64,000 bases of DNA from Novosphingobium sp. JCM 18896 (GTDB lineage Bacteria > Pseudomonadota > Alphaproteobacteria > Sphingomonadales > Sphingomonadaceae). Below, one piece after another: positions 1-8,692 of this stretch (position 1 is its first letter; every line of letters begins with the position of its first letter). The notes below the pieces were generated by a model that was not told where the DNA came from, did no database searches, and was given only the letters and a program-made list of their open reading frames with translations. The translations under genes were made by a program, and so were the position numbers. The stretch spans positions 186,001 through 250,000 of the forward strand of contig NZ_JAPCZF010000002.1 of assembly GCF_025938095.1 (NCBI RefSeq), read 5' to 3'.

Positions 1-1184
1 GTCGCCACGGCATTGCCGAGCACGTTGGTCGCGGTGCGCCCCATGTCGAGGAAGGTGTCGACGCCGAGGATCAGCGCGATGCCCTCCACCGGCAGACCGA
101 ACTGCGTGAGCGTCGCGGCGATCACGACGAGGCTCGCGCGCGGCACCGCGGCGATGCCCTTCGAAGTGACCATCAAGGTCAGCAGCATGGCGATCTGCTG
201 GCCGATCGACAGGTGGATGCCATAGGCCTGGGCGATGAACATCGTCGCGAAGCTCGTGTACATCATCGAGCCGTCGAGATTGAAGCTGTAGCCCAGCGGC
301 AGGACGAAGCCCGAGATGCGGCGCGGCACGCCGAACTTGTCGAGCTGCTCGAACAGCCGCGGCAGTGCGCTTTCCGAGCTCGCGGTCGAGAAGGCCAGCA
401 GCACCGGCTCGCGGATATAGCGCGCCAGCGCGATCGCGCGCTTCTTGAGCACGAGCGCGCACATGCCGAACAGGATCGACCAGAGGATCAGCAGCCCAAA
501 GTAGAACTCGCTCATCAGCGCGGCATAGGTGATGACGATGCCGAAGCCGCGGATCGCGATGACCGAGGCCATGGCGCCGAACACCGCGAAAGGCGCGAAG
601 CGCATGACGTAGTCGGTCGCCTGCATCATCACCTGGGCCAGCGCGTCGAGCCCCTTGACGATGATCTCGCCCTTCTCGCGCAGCGCCGACAGCGCAACGC
701 CGAAGAACAGCGAGAACACCAGGATCTGCAGCACGTTGTTCTTGGCCATCGCATCGGCCGCGCTGGTCGGGAACACCTCGAGCACGAAGTGGCGGAAGGT
801 GAAGTCGCCCGTGGCGAGCTGGCCGATGTCGCCGCCCGCCTTGAACGCCAGCCCGACGCCCGGCTGGAACACGTTGATCAGCAACAAACCGACGCCGATC
901 GAGATCAGGCTGGCGGTGATGAACCAGGCCAGAGCCCGCCCACCGATCCGGCCGAGCGCGGCGCTGTCGCCCATGTTGGCGATGCCGGTGACGAGGGTGG
1001 CGAAGACCAGCGGCGCGATGATCATCTTGATCAGGTGCAGGAACACGTCGGGCAGCAGCTTCAAAGTATCGGCGATCTGCGCGAGCGTCTTGTCGCCCTC
1101 GGGGAAGCTGTGATGCAGCGCGGTGCCCACCGCGATGCCCAGGAACAGGCCCGTCAGGATCCAGATCGTCAAACGTCGCGTCAT
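1..1184 (-). CDS. Dicarboxylate/amino acid:cation symporter (DAACS family), 3' end outside window
   Basis: Reading the minus strand from the ATG at 1184 gives about 394 residues with no stop before the window edge, so the C-terminus is missing. The protein begins MTRRLTIWILTGLFLGIAVG and carries the multiple hydrophobic helices of the DctA/GltP family. Visible hallmarks are the early KMIIAPLVFATLVTGIANMG segment, the serine-rich hairpin STASSESALP, and the late GYSFNLDGSMMY segment, which corresponds to the family's conserved substrate/Na+ region. The family takes up C4-dicarboxylates or acidic amino acids with H+ or Na+ across the inner membrane. The exact substrate cannot be read from the sequence. 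It is followed on the same strand, 83 bases upstream of its start, by dapE reading the same way. Confidence 0.85.
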   Translation of the reverse strand, partial: MTRRLTIWILTGLFLGIAVGTALHHSFPEGDKTLAQIADTLKLLPDVFLHLIKMIIAPLVFATLVTGIANMGDSAALGRIGGRALAWFITASLISIGVGLLLINVFQPGVGLAFKAGGDIGQLATGDFTFRHFVLEVFPTSAADAMAKNNVLQILVFSLFFGVALSALREKGEIIVKGLDALAQVMMQATDYVMRFAPFAVFGAMASVIAIRGFGIVITYAALMSEFYFGLLILWSILFGMCALVLKKRAIALARYIREPVLLAFSTASSESALPRLFEQLDKFGVPRRISGFVLPLGYSFNLDGSMMYTSFATMFIAQAYGIHLSIGQQIAMLLTLMVTSKGIAAVPRASLVVIAATLTQFGLPVEGIALILGVDTFLDMGRTATNVLGNAVA

Positions 1185-1267
1185 TCGGGATACCCTGTCA
1201 GAAAGCCGTCGGCGCGCAGGCTATCAGCGCGGCGCAGGCCCGGCAAATACCGCAAGCTGCGTAGGTG

Positions 1268-2401
1268 TCAGTCGCCCAGCGCGGCGTCGGCCACGCGGCG
1301 GTAGATCCGCGTCAGGACTTCGAGATCGGCGATCGCCACGGCCTCGTCGCGCTTGTGCATCGTCGCGTTGGACAGGCCGAACTCGATCACCGGGCACAGC
1401 GCGCGCAGGAAGCGCGCGTCGGAGGTGCCGCCGCTGGTCGAAGCCTCGGGGACGATACCGGTCTCGACCTCGACCGCCTCGGACACGAGGCGCGAGAATT
1501 CGCCGGGCAGGGTCAGGAAAGCCTCGCCCGAGATGACCGCACGCGTCGTGCCGCCGTGACGCGCGGCGATCTCGGCCACGCGGTCGGCCAGGCCCTGGCC
1601 CGTGTGCAGGTCGTTGAAGCGGATCGACACGCGTGCCGAAGCCTTGGCCGGGATCACGTTGGTCGCCGGATTGCCGATGCCGATGTCGGTGATCTCGAGG
1701 TTAGAGGCCTGGAACCAGTCGGTCCCCTCGTCGAGCACCAGCGCGTCGAGCTCGGCCAGCAGCGCCACCAGCTTGGGCGCCGGATTGTCCGCAAGATGCG
1801 GATAGGCGACGTGGCCCTGGGTACCCTCGACGTCGATCCAGATGTTGACCGAGCCGCGCCGGCCGATCTTCATCACGTCACCGAGCCGCGTCGACGAGGT
1901 CGGCTCGCCCACCAGGCAGAGATCGGGAATCGCGCCGACACTGCGCATATGCTCGATCAGCGCGACCGTGCCGTACTTGGCCGGGCCTTCCTCGTCGCCG
2001 GTGATGATGAAGCTGAGGGTGCCGGCATCGGCCGGGATCTCGCGCACCGCGGCGACCATCGCCGCGATCGCGCCCTTCATGTCGACCGCACCCCGCCCGT
2101 GGAGCAGGTCCCCGCGCCGTTCGGGCGCGAAAGGCGCCGAGGTCCAGCCGTCACCCGGCGGCACGACGTCGACATGGCCGGCGAAGGCGAAGTGGCGGCT
2201 GCCCGGCGGGCCCTGGCGGATCGCGAAGAGGTTCTCCACCGGCCCATCGGGCTCCTCGCCGGTCACCGCGCGGTGGACCGCGAAGCCCAGCGGCGCGAGC
2301 TGCGCCTCGAGGCAATCGAACACGAGCCCGGCCGCCGGCGTGACGCTCGGGCAGGCGATGAGGGCTTCGGCGAGGTCGAGGACGGTTTCGGCGACTTGCA
2401 T
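1268..2401 (-). CDS. dapE: Succinyl-diaminopimelate desuccinylase
   Basis: The 377-residue protein matches the M20 peptidase/DapE family in length and motifs. It has the metal-ligand segment GHVDVVPPGD near residue 75, GRGAVDMKGA near residue 105, and the ITGDEEGPAKYGT segment with the catalytic glutamate. The STSGGTSDARF segment near the C-terminus is diagnostic for DapE. It hydrolyses N-succinyl-LL-2,6-diaminopimelate to LL-diaminopimelate and succinate in lysine and peptidoglycan precursor synthesis, in the cytoplasm with two zinc ions. ATG start at 2401. Divergent from the cupin gene that starts 58 bases away. dapE is often next to dapD in other genomes, but dapD is not seen here. Confidence 0.95.
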   Translation of the reverse strand: MQVAETVLDLAEALIACPSVTPAAGLVFDCLEAQLAPLGFAVHRAVTGEEPDGPVENLFAIRQGPPGSRHFAFAGHVDVVPPGDGWTSAPFAPERRGDLLHGRGAVDMKGAIAAMVAAVREIPADAGTLSFIITGDEEGPAKYGTVALIEHMRSVGAIPDLCLVGEPTSSTRLGDVMKIGRRGSVNIWIDVEGTQGHVAYPHLADNPAPKLVALLAELDALVLDEGTDWFQASNLEITDIGIGNPATNVIPAKASARVSIRFNDLHTGQGLADRVAEIAARHGGTTRAVISGEAFLTLPGEFSRLVSEAVEVETGIVPEASTSGGTSDARFLRALCPVIEFGLSNATMHKRDEAVAIADLEVLTRIYRRVADAALGD

Positions 2402-2459
2402 GGGTATCTGCCGGCATATGGGCTATATCGCGCGGAAACAATACGGAACGAGGGAAACC

Positions 2460-2926
2460 ATGCCGAAGCTCGATCTCGAAGCGATCCCGCAGACCAACCG
2501 TACCGGCTATCCGGCGCCGTTCAACGAAGCGGTCCAGGGTCGCTGGTATCGACGGCTCGCACCCGTGGCGGGCTGACCCAGTTCGGGGCGAGCCACGTCG
2601 TGCTCAAGCCCGGCGCCTGGTCCTCGCAGCGGCACTGGCATCGCGGCGAGGACGAGCTGCTGGTAATGCTCGCCGGCGAGGCCGTGCTGATCGAGGATGG
2701 CGGCCGCACCGTGCTCCGCCCCGGCGACGTCTGCGCCTGGCCGCGCGACGTCGAGAACGGCCACCACCTGATCAACGAGAGCGATGCCGACTGCGTCTTC
2801 GTCGCGATCAGCGCCGGCCCCGATGCCGGCGGCTCCTATCCCGACATCGACATGATGTGGACGGGCGACGGCCGCTATCTGCACAAGGACGGCGAGCCTT
2901 ACGAAAGCCCGGGCAGACCGGCCTAA
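2460..2926 (+). pseudogene. Cupin-domain protein gene, interrupted by a probable 1-base deletion
   Basis: Translation from the ATG at 2460 gives MPKLDLEAIPQTNRTGYPAP through RRLAPVAG and then a stop (TGA, 2574-2576). In the +1-shifted frame the same family continues immediately as LTQFGASHVVLKPGAWSSQ, HWHRGEDELLVMLAGEA and so on to 2926. Joined at the GCGGG run around 2570-2573, the two pieces make one cupin of about 155 residues. It has the metal-binding HWHRGEDE motif (two His, one Glu) and the second cupin motif LRPGDVCAWPRDVENGHH. The total length (467) is one base short of a multiple of three, as expected for a single-base deletion. It may be a true pseudogene or a sequencing error; the base composition and codon use on both sides look normal. 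Function of an intact copy is unknown. Confidence 0.8.
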
Positions 2927-2929
2927 TTG

Positions 2930-2949
2930 TCCTCCCGATACGGAGAGGA
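2930..2949. repeat. Short hairpin resembling the ends of the REP-like element at 25.8 kb
   Basis: TCCTCCCGATACGGAGAGGA lies between the convergent cupin and GST genes. It is an imperfect inverted repeat and resembles the TCCTCCCCGAAACGGGGAGG end of the larger element at 25801. It could act as a weak bidirectional terminator. No T-tract is present. Confidence 0.35.
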
Positions 2950-3621
2950 TTACACCCGCACGCCAGGCGCCTCGTACTGCTCGATCACCCATTCCTCGGC
3001 CTCGGCCGCGGCGATCCATTGCTGCAGCCATTCGTGCTCCCACACGGCCTCCATATAGGCCTGGGCGAAGCCGGGAACGCCGATGCCGTAGGTCACGAAG
3101 CGACTGACCACGGGCGCATAGATGACGTCGGCCGCGCAGAACGAGCCGAACAGGTAGGGCCCACCCTTGCCGAACCGCGCACGCGCCTCGGCCCAGAGGC
3201 CGAGGATGCGGACGATGTCGCCGCGCGCCTCGTCGTCGATCTCCCAGCGCTCGAAGCGGCGGCGGATGTTCATCGGGCATTGCCGGCGCAGCGCGAAATA
3301 GGACGAATGCATCTCGGCCACCATCGACCGCGCCATGGCGCGCGCGTCGTCGGCCTTGGGCCAGAAGCGGTCGCGGCCGACCTTGTCGGCCAGATATTCG
3401 ATGATCGCGAGGCTGTCCCAGACCACTGCGTCGCCGTCCCACAGCACGGGTACCTTGCCCTGCGAGGGGCTGATCTCGCCGATCTGCTTCTTCTGCGCTT
3501 CCCAGTCGTCGCCGTGGATCGGGACCTGGATCTCCTCGAAGGCCACCCCCGACTGCTTGGCGGCGAGCCAACCGCGCAGCGACCACGACGAGTAGTTCTT
3601 GTTGCCGATGATGAGCTTCAT
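2950..3621 (-). CDS. Glutathione S-transferase family protein
   Basis: The protein has 223 residues, normal for cytosolic GSTs. The N-terminal thioredoxin-like domain starts MKLIIGNKNYSSWSLRGWLA; the serines near residue 10-13 are at the usual place of the catalytic Ser/Tyr. KVPVLWDGDAVVWDSLAIIEYLAD (about residues 56-80) is the conserved glutathione-binding cis-Pro and SxAI motif. An all-helical C-terminal domain follows, with FGSFCAADVIYAPVVSRF. It probably conjugates glutathione to electrophiles, or acts as a lyase or isomerase; substrate unknown. Convergent with the cupin pseudogene. Confidence 0.88.
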   Translation of the reverse strand: MKLIIGNKNYSSWSLRGWLAAKQSGVAFEEIQVPIHGDDWEAQKKQIGEISPSQGKVPVLWDGDAVVWDSLAIIEYLADKVGRDRFWPKADDARAMARSMVAEMHSSYFALRRQCPMNIRRRFERWEIDDEARGDIVRILGLWAEARARFGKGGPYLFGSFCAADVIYAPVVSRFVTYGIGVPGFAQAYMEAVWEHEWLQQWIAAAEAEEWVIEQYEAPGVRV

Positions 3622-3682
3622 GCCGGCAAGGCTAGGCGTTCAGGCTGACGGTGTCGAGAATGAACGAGAGGAGTACGAGGTG

Positions 3683-5368
3683 CTAGATCGTACCGTAGTA
3701 ATGCAAGAACGCTGGTGAGCGCCAAATATCTTCAAACTTGGAGCCATGGTACTGTGATCGCCACTTTTCGAACCATCGCAACGCCGCCGGGGAACACGGC
3801 TGCCTGTCGGCAAACCTCAAGAAGTAACGGGTTTCCCTGCGCGAGCCGAAGTTGGACGATTTCGCATGCGCGGACCGTGGAAAGCAAAGGACATAGGCGC
3901 CTTCGTGGACCGAAAGGCCTTGGATGGGCTCTTCGACGACCAACTGCGTATCGATGATTCGAAGCGGGCTATCGCGATCGACGATCAGCCAGTCAGGTTG
4001 CCGCGATGCAATATAGTCCAGAAGCCTATTGTCCCGCATCCGCTCGATCTGTTCGTAACTCCCGACAAGCCCCTCAAGCTGGATGACGCGGAACCGGTCA
4101 TCGAGGAAATAGCCGAAGATCCCGGCGCGGTCACCGATTGCGAATGTCATCCGTCCCCGCCCATCGCGATTGAGCGCCCGGGCGACGAGCACACTGTCCG
4201 ATCCGAATGCGATTTTGGACTTGCTATCGAACGGCTCGGTCAGGGGCCGGAATCGGCCGTAGTGGACCCAGAGCGCCGCAGAAATATGCGTCAGGAGGAT
4301 GACCAACGCGACGATCCGCCACACCCGGCCAGCGACGTGATAGCGGCCCCGCAATCCGGCTTGAATATCGGCAAGCTCAAGCAGGACGAAATAGACGACC
4401 AGCATCACCGACCAGAGGTACCATGGCCAGAGAGGCCAACCGGAAAGGATGCCGTAATAGAGCGCCGATACCACGACTGCGGAGAAACAGGCCGCCAGCG
4501 GGCCAGGATGCCGCAACGCGTAGATGCCTTTCAAACGGAGCAATAGCAGCGGACTCATCACGACGAGCGCCGGAATCAGGCGATTCATCAGGCGCAAACC
4601 TGTCGGCAGGTTCTCTCCGGGAATGTTGCCGACGGCTTTCGCGAGCCCCGACACCGGAACCAGCGTGCCGAACATGGCCAGATTGACAGCCATATATGCC
4701 GCAACAACCGCGATCAGAACGACGTGCTCGGCCCAACCGATCCTGCGTTTCGTGACCAGGTCATAGAGCGCGCGCCCGGCCACGAGAGCCAGAGCGTCGA
4801 GCCGTGCCAGAAACAACAGGCTCGCGAAAATGCCCCTCGTTTTCCAGGATCCGGCCTTGAAATAGAGCAGCGCCAGAGGCGGGATCAGCGCCGTCTCCAT
4901 CCCGGTGATCATGACGTCAGGGAACAGCACGACGGCCAAAGCCGCCGGCCAGGCATGGCCGTGGAACCGGCGCGACAGGAGCATGAAACTCACCACCGCG
5001 ACGAGCGCGATCGCATGAGTCAAAGCAACGAGCAGGACCCTATCACCGCCAACAAGCTTCGCCGCAAAGCTCAGGACGATCAGCCACAGCGGCTGATAGC
5101 CATTGGTCTCGATCGGGAGACTGAAAGCGCTGACACCGTGCCCGGCGACGTTCCTGGCAATCCCGAGATAGTAATAGGCATCGTCCTGGAAGAACGTGAC
5201 CCATTCCACGGGATCGAAGTGCAAAGTGACCCAGATGGCGAAAATCTGCTGCCCGATGACGAAGGCTATCAGCGCGAAGGCAAGGCCTTTTCCGAAGGCG
5301 GCGAGCAACCAGTCGTCGGCCCCGGCGGGATCCCCAGCGCGAGACACCGGATCGTTTTCAATGCCCAT
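3683..5368 (-). CDS. Polytopic membrane protein, GT-C glycosyltransferase-like
   Basis: The protein has 561 residues from the ATG at 5368; a GTG at 5383 would add five residues. It has a cytoplasmic N-terminus, then about 10-11 hydrophobic helices through roughly residue 365, then a soluble C-terminal domain of about 190 residues. In the first external loop it carries FFQDDAYYYLGIARN; a paired-acid motif in this loop is typical of GT-C enzymes that transfer sugars from polyprenyl phosphates. The TNGYQPLWL segment soon after is also common in such proteins. I cannot name donor or acceptor. The gene is visibly less GC-biased at third codon positions than its neighbours, which suggests transfer or relaxed codon selection. 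Confidence 0.55.
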   Translation of the reverse strand: MGIENDPVSRAGDPAGADDWLLAAFGKGLAFALIAFVIGQQIFAIWVTLHFDPVEWVTFFQDDAYYYLGIARNVAGHGVSAFSLPIETNGYQPLWLIVLSFAAKLVGGDRVLLVALTHAIALVAVVSFMLLSRRFHGHAWPAALAVVLFPDVMITGMETALIPPLALLYFKAGSWKTRGIFASLLFLARLDALALVAGRALYDLVTKRRIGWAEHVVLIAVVAAYMAVNLAMFGTLVPVSGLAKAVGNIPGENLPTGLRLMNRLIPALVVMSPLLLLRLKGIYALRHPGPLAACFSAVVVSALYYGILSGWPLWPWYLWSVMLVVYFVLLELADIQAGLRGRYHVAGRVWRIVALVILLTHISAALWVHYGRFRPLTEPFDSKSKIAFGSDSVLVARALNRDGRGRMTFAIGDRAGIFGYFLDDRFRVIQLEGLVGSYEQIERMRDNRLLDYIASRQPDWLIVDRDSPLRIIDTQLVVEEPIQGLSVHEGAYVLCFPRSAHAKSSNFGSRRETRYFLRFADRQPCSPAALRWFEKWRSQYHGSKFEDIWRSPAFLHYYGTI

Positions 5369-5417
5369 AGCGCCCCCGCTCACATCGAATGCCGTAACGG
5401 ATGCTTCGTGCCGCCCT

Positions 5418-6080
5418 TCAAAGCTCCGCGTCGGCGAGCACCGCGGCGCGCAGTTCGTCGATGCCCAGTTTGAGCTCGGACGAGGTCACCAGCACTTCGG
5501 GATAGGCGGCGACGTGTTTGCGCGCCTCGGCCTCGGTCGCGGCCTTCACCGCGGCAAGGTCGCTGGCCTTGATCTTGTCGGCCTTGGTCAGCACCAGGCG
5601 ATAGCCGACCGCCGACTGGTCGAGCATGTCCATCATCTCGATGTCGACCGGCTTGGGGCCGTGGCGCGAATCGATCAGCACCAGGGTCCGCTTGAGCACA
5701 TGGCGGCCGCGCAGAAAGTCGCGCACCAGCCGCTTCCACGCTTCGACCACCTTGGGCGGCGCCTTGGCGAAGCCGTAGCCGGGCATGTCGACCAGGCGCA
5801 GCAGGGTCGGTTCGCCGACGTCGAAGAAGTTGAGCTCCTGCGTGCGGCCCGGCGTGACCGAGGCGCGCGCGATCGCGCGGCGGCCGGTCAGCGCGTTGAG
5901 CAGCGACGACTTGCCGACGTTCGAACGCCCGGCGAAAGCGATCTCGGGCGCGTCGGGATCGGGCAGGAACTTGAGCGCGGGCGCGCTCTTGAGGAATTCC
6001 ACCCGCCCCGAGAACAGCTTGCCTGCGCGCTCGATCCGCTCCGCCTTGAGCTCTTCCGCGAGTTCTTCCTCTGGCGTCAC
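5418..6080 (-). CDS. engB: Ribosome biogenesis GTP-binding protein EngB/YsxC
   Basis: The 220-residue protein has the full set of G motifs: G1 GRSNVGKSSLLN (about residue 51), G2 TPGRTQ, G3 DMPGYG and G4 TKADK. It is a TRAFAC GTPase that assists late 50S subunit assembly. The GTG start at 6080 is preceded by GAGG at a suitable distance and lies 10 bases after the yidC stop, so the two are probably co-transcribed. The N-terminal extension of about 30 acidic and charged residues is longer than in E. coli. Confidence 0.95.
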   Translation of the reverse strand: MTPEEELAEELKAERIERAGKLFSGRVEFLKSAPALKFLPDPDAPEIAFAGRSNVGKSSLLNALTGRRAIARASVTPGRTQELNFFDVGEPTLLRLVDMPGYGFAKAPPKVVEAWKRLVRDFLRGRHVLKRTLVLIDSRHGPKPVDIEMMDMLDQSAVGYRLVLTKADKIKASDLAAVKAATEAEARKHVAAYPEVLVTSSELKLGIDELRAAVLADAEL

Positions 6081-6090
6081 CTGATCCGCC

Positions 6091-7848
6091 TCACTTGCCC
6101 GAGCGCGCCGTTACGACAGCGTCCTTGGCCGCCTGCGCCTTGAGCTGCGGATGCCGCGAATAGAGGTACTTCTGCTGCGCGATCGTCAGCAGGTTCGAGG
6201 TGATCCAGTAGATCAGCAGGCCTGCGGCGAAGGGCGCCATGACGAACATCATGATCCACGGCATGATCGCGAACATCTGCTGCTGCATCGGATCCATCGC
6301 CGCCGGGTTCAGCTTGAACTGCAGGTACATGGTGATGCCCAGCAGCAGCGCGAGCACGCCGATCGCCAGGAACGAGGGCGGGGTGAACGGCAGCAGGCCG
6401 AACAGGTTGAGGATGTGCAGCGGATCGGGCGCCGAAAGGTCCTTGATCCACAGCGCGAAGGGCTGGTGGCGCATCTCGATCGCCAGGATCAGCACCTTGT
6501 AGAGCGCGAAGAAGATCGGGATCTGCAGGAAGATCGGCAGACAGCCGGCGAGCGGATTGACGCCCTCCTGCTTGTACAGCGCCATGATCTCCTGCTGCTG
6601 CTTCTGCTTGTCGTCCTTGTAGCGATCCTGGATCGCCTTCATCTTCGGCTGGATCGCGCGCATCGCCGCCATCGAGGCGAACTGGCGCTGGGCGACCGGG
6701 AACATGATGCCGCGCACGATCAGGGTCAGCAGGATGATCGCGACACCGAAGTTGCCGACCGTGCTGAACAGCGCCTTCAGCAGCATGAAGATCGGCTTCT
6801 CGAACCAGCGGAACCAGCCCCAGTCGATCGCCAGGCCGAAGCGGGCGATGCCGCCGTCCTCGTAGCGATCGAGCACGGCGCTTTCCTTGGCGCCGGCGAA
6901 CAGACGCGTGGTGCGCACGAGCTGCTGGCCGGGCGCCACCGCGACCGAATGGTAGAGCAGGTCGGTGCGATAGAGATTGCCGCCGAGCGAGCGGAAGTCG
7001 CTGGTCGCGGCCGACTTGGCATCGGGGATCAGCGCCGACAGCCAGTAGACGTCGGTGAAGCCGGCCCAGTTGGTCTTGCCGGGGTTCGAGACGGTCTGCG
7101 CCTCGAGCACGTCCTTGTAGTTGGTCGCGAAGGAGACCGAGCCGTCATAGGCGCCGATCGGGCCCGAGTGGACGTTGAAGCTGTCGAGGCTGGCGGTCTT
7201 GTCGGTGCGGTTGACCAGCGCGAAGGGGCGCACGGTCACGGGCGCGCCGCCGCGGTTCACGACGCTCTGCGTCGCGGTGATCATGTAGTCCTGGTCGATC
7301 GCGAACCGGATCGTGAAGACCTGGCCCGTCGGATTGGTCCAAGTGATCGCCACCGGGCTCGCCGGGGTCAGCTTGGCACCGGCGGGTGCGGTCCAGACAG
7401 TCGAGGCGTTGGGCAGGGCCACGCCCTCACCCACCCAGCCGAACTGGGCGAAATGCTGCGCGGGCGTGCCGGCGGGCGAGAAGATGCGCGCGGGGCCGCT
7501 GTCCTTCTCGACGCTCGCGGTGTGGCGCTTGGTGGTCAGATCGTCGACCAGCGCACCGGTCAGGTTGATCGAACCGGCGAGGCCCGGGGCATCGACCGGA
7601 ATGCGGCCGCCGGCGGCGAGCGCGGACTTGAGGTCGCGCGCTTCGAGCGCGATGTCGGCCGAATTGGTCAGCCCGCCCTCGCGCGTCGGCTTGCCGGGTG
7701 CCGGCGCTTCGGGCGCGGCCGCGGGCGCCGCGGCGACGGGCTTGGGCTTGTTGGCGTTGGGGTAGACCTGCTTGACCCCATAGTCCCAACCGAAGAGGAT
7801 CAGCGCGGTCAGCACGACCGCAATGATGATGTTACGCTGATTGTCCAC
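6091..7848 (-). CDS. yidC: Membrane protein insertase YidC
   Basis: The 585-residue protein has the Gram-negative YidC layout. There is an N-terminal signal-anchor helix (residues about 5-25, MDNQRNIIIAVVLTALILFG), a large periplasmic beta-sandwich domain (about 60-350), and the conserved insertase core with five helices. The core contains QLAxMAAMRAIQPKMK-like cytoplasmic coiled-coil residues and the NPLAGCLPIFLQIPIFFALY segment (about residue 445). It inserts and folds inner-membrane proteins alone or with SecYEG. It sits in the classical rpmH-rnpA-yidD-yidC order, with engB immediately downstream. Confidence 0.97.
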   Translation of the reverse strand: MDNQRNIIIAVVLTALILFGWDYGVKQVYPNANKPKPVAAAPAAAPEAPAPGKPTREGGLTNSADIALEARDLKSALAAGGRIPVDAPGLAGSINLTGALVDDLTTKRHTASVEKDSGPARIFSPAGTPAQHFAQFGWVGEGVALPNASTVWTAPAGAKLTPASPVAITWTNPTGQVFTIRFAIDQDYMITATQSVVNRGGAPVTVRPFALVNRTDKTASLDSFNVHSGPIGAYDGSVSFATNYKDVLEAQTVSNPGKTNWAGFTDVYWLSALIPDAKSAATSDFRSLGGNLYRTDLLYHSVAVAPGQQLVRTTRLFAGAKESAVLDRYEDGGIARFGLAIDWGWFRWFEKPIFMLLKALFSTVGNFGVAIILLTLIVRGIMFPVAQRQFASMAAMRAIQPKMKAIQDRYKDDKQKQQQEIMALYKQEGVNPLAGCLPIFLQIPIFFALYKVLILAIEMRHQPFALWIKDLSAPDPLHILNLFGLLPFTPPSFLAIGVLALLLGITMYLQFKLNPAAMDPMQQQMFAIMPWIMMFVMAPFAAGLLIYWITSNLLTIAQQKYLYSRHPQLKAQAAKDAVVTARSGK

Positions 7849-7876
7849 GAAGGGTCCCTATTCTTGTCCGGCTCGA

Positions 7877-8086
7877 TCAGGGGACCGGATCATAGCCGTG
7901 TCCGCCCCAGGGGTGGCAGCGCAATAGACGCTTCAACGTCAGCCAGCCACCCTTAATCGCACCGTATTTCCCCACGGCTTCGATGCCATATTGGGAGCAC
8001 GACGGAGCATAGCGGCACGAGGGCGGCAGAATGCGCGACGGGCCAAGCTGCCAGGCACGCGCGATCCAGATGAGCAGATGTTTCAC
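7877..8086 (-). CDS. yidD: Membrane protein insertion efficiency factor YidD
   Basis: The small 69-residue protein has the family core [14 protein letters not shown] and [12 protein letters not shown] near the C-terminus, both diagnostic for YidD. It starts at an ATG that overlaps the rnpA stop by four bases (ATGA), indicating translational coupling. An amphipathic N-terminus ([12 protein letters not shown]) fits its known membrane-peripheral position, where it supports YidC-dependent insertion. Confidence 0.93.
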   Translation of the reverse strand: MKHLLIWIARAWQLGPSRILPPSCRYAPSCSQYGIEAVGKYGAIKGGWLTLKRLLRCHPWGGHGYDPVP

Positions 8087-8466
8087 CGCTTCGGCCCGCC
8101 CTTCGGCTTGCGAGGCCCCTTGCGCGGCGGATCGCCCTTGCCGTCCTTGGCGCGGCCGAGCGCGGCCAGAAGCTCGTCGTGTAGCAGTGCGAAGTCGCGC
8201 TCTACCCCGCCCTCGCGCCCGATCAGGACGTGGTCGGTATCGGCCATGCCGTGGAGCGGCAGCACGTCGCGCAACAGCGCGCGGAAGCGGCGCTTCATGC
8301 GGTTGCGAACGACCGCATTGCCGATTCGCTTGGTGACGGTGATGCCGAAGCGCAGGCCCGCGCCCTCGTTGGGGCGAGCGAGCAGCACGAAACCGGGGCG
8401 CGACACGCGCAGGCCCCGGTTGGCGGCGAGAAAATCCGCGCGCCTAGTCAGGACCGCGGGCTTCAC
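8083..8466 (-). CDS. rnpA: Ribonuclease P protein component
   Basis: This is the protein subunit of RNase P, which binds the 5' leader of pre-tRNA and aids the catalytic RNA. The family signature is [24 protein letters not shown] (central RNR motif). I chose the GTG at 8466 ([12 protein letters not shown]), giving 127 residues. It leaves 23 bases after the rpmH stop, and alkaline residues begin immediately, as in homologues. The open frame continues upstream through rpmH without function. The C-terminus is a Lys/Arg/Pro/Gly-rich tail. The start is uncertain because rnpA starts often lie inside or just after rpmH. Confidence 0.92.
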   Translation of the reverse strand: MKPAVLTRRADFLAANRGLRVSRPGFVLLARPNEGAGLRFGITVTKRIGNAVVRNRMKRRFRALLRDVLPLHGMADTDHVLIGREGGVERDFALLHDELLAALGRAKDGKGDPPRKGPRKPKGGPKR

Positions 8467-8489
8467 CGCGCGATCCTGGACCGAATCGA

Positions 8490-8624
8490 TCAGGCCGAGA
8501 GCTTCTTGCGGCCGCGGGCGCGACGCGCGGCCAGGACCTTGCGGCCACCGACAGTGGCGGTGCGGGCGCGGAAGCCGTGACGGCGAGCGCGGACAAGGTT
8601 GCTGGGCTGGAACGTGCGCTTCAT
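8490..8624 (-). CDS. rpmH: 50S ribosomal protein L34
   Basis: A 44-residue basic protein that I translated directly from the minus strand: it begins [20 protein letters not shown] and ends GRKKLSA. It is nearly identical to the L34 consensus. L34 is a small component of the large ribosomal subunit near the 23S 5' region. It heads the rpmH-rnpA-yidD-yidC-engB unit. No dnaA gene or clear DnaA-box cluster is in the window, so the usual nearness to oriC cannot be claimed here. Confidence 0.97.
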   Translation of the reverse strand: MKRTFQPSNLVRARRHGFRARTATVGGRKVLAARRARGRKKLSA

Positions 8625-8653
8625 CGCAAAACCTCAAATCTCAAACGAAATAG

Positions 8654-8673
8654 GGCCGCCCGCGAAGGCGGCC
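8654..8673 (-). terminator. Hairpin terminator after the COG3904-like gene
   Basis: On the minus strand a GGCCGCC/GGCGGCC stem with a six-base loop is followed by CTATTTCGTTT. It lies between the upstream secreted-protein gene and rpmH, so it probably separates the two transcripts. Confidence 0.5.
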
Positions 8674-8692
8674 GGATTACAGACGGGCGCCG

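Noticed and set aside
6151-7956. 601-codon plus-strand open frame
   Set aside because: Antisense shadow of yidC, low-complexity Arg/Glu/Asp composition.
8490-8637. Extended rnpA reading frame through rpmH
   Set aside because: The part upstream of 8466 is rpmH read in another frame; it has no RnpA similarity.
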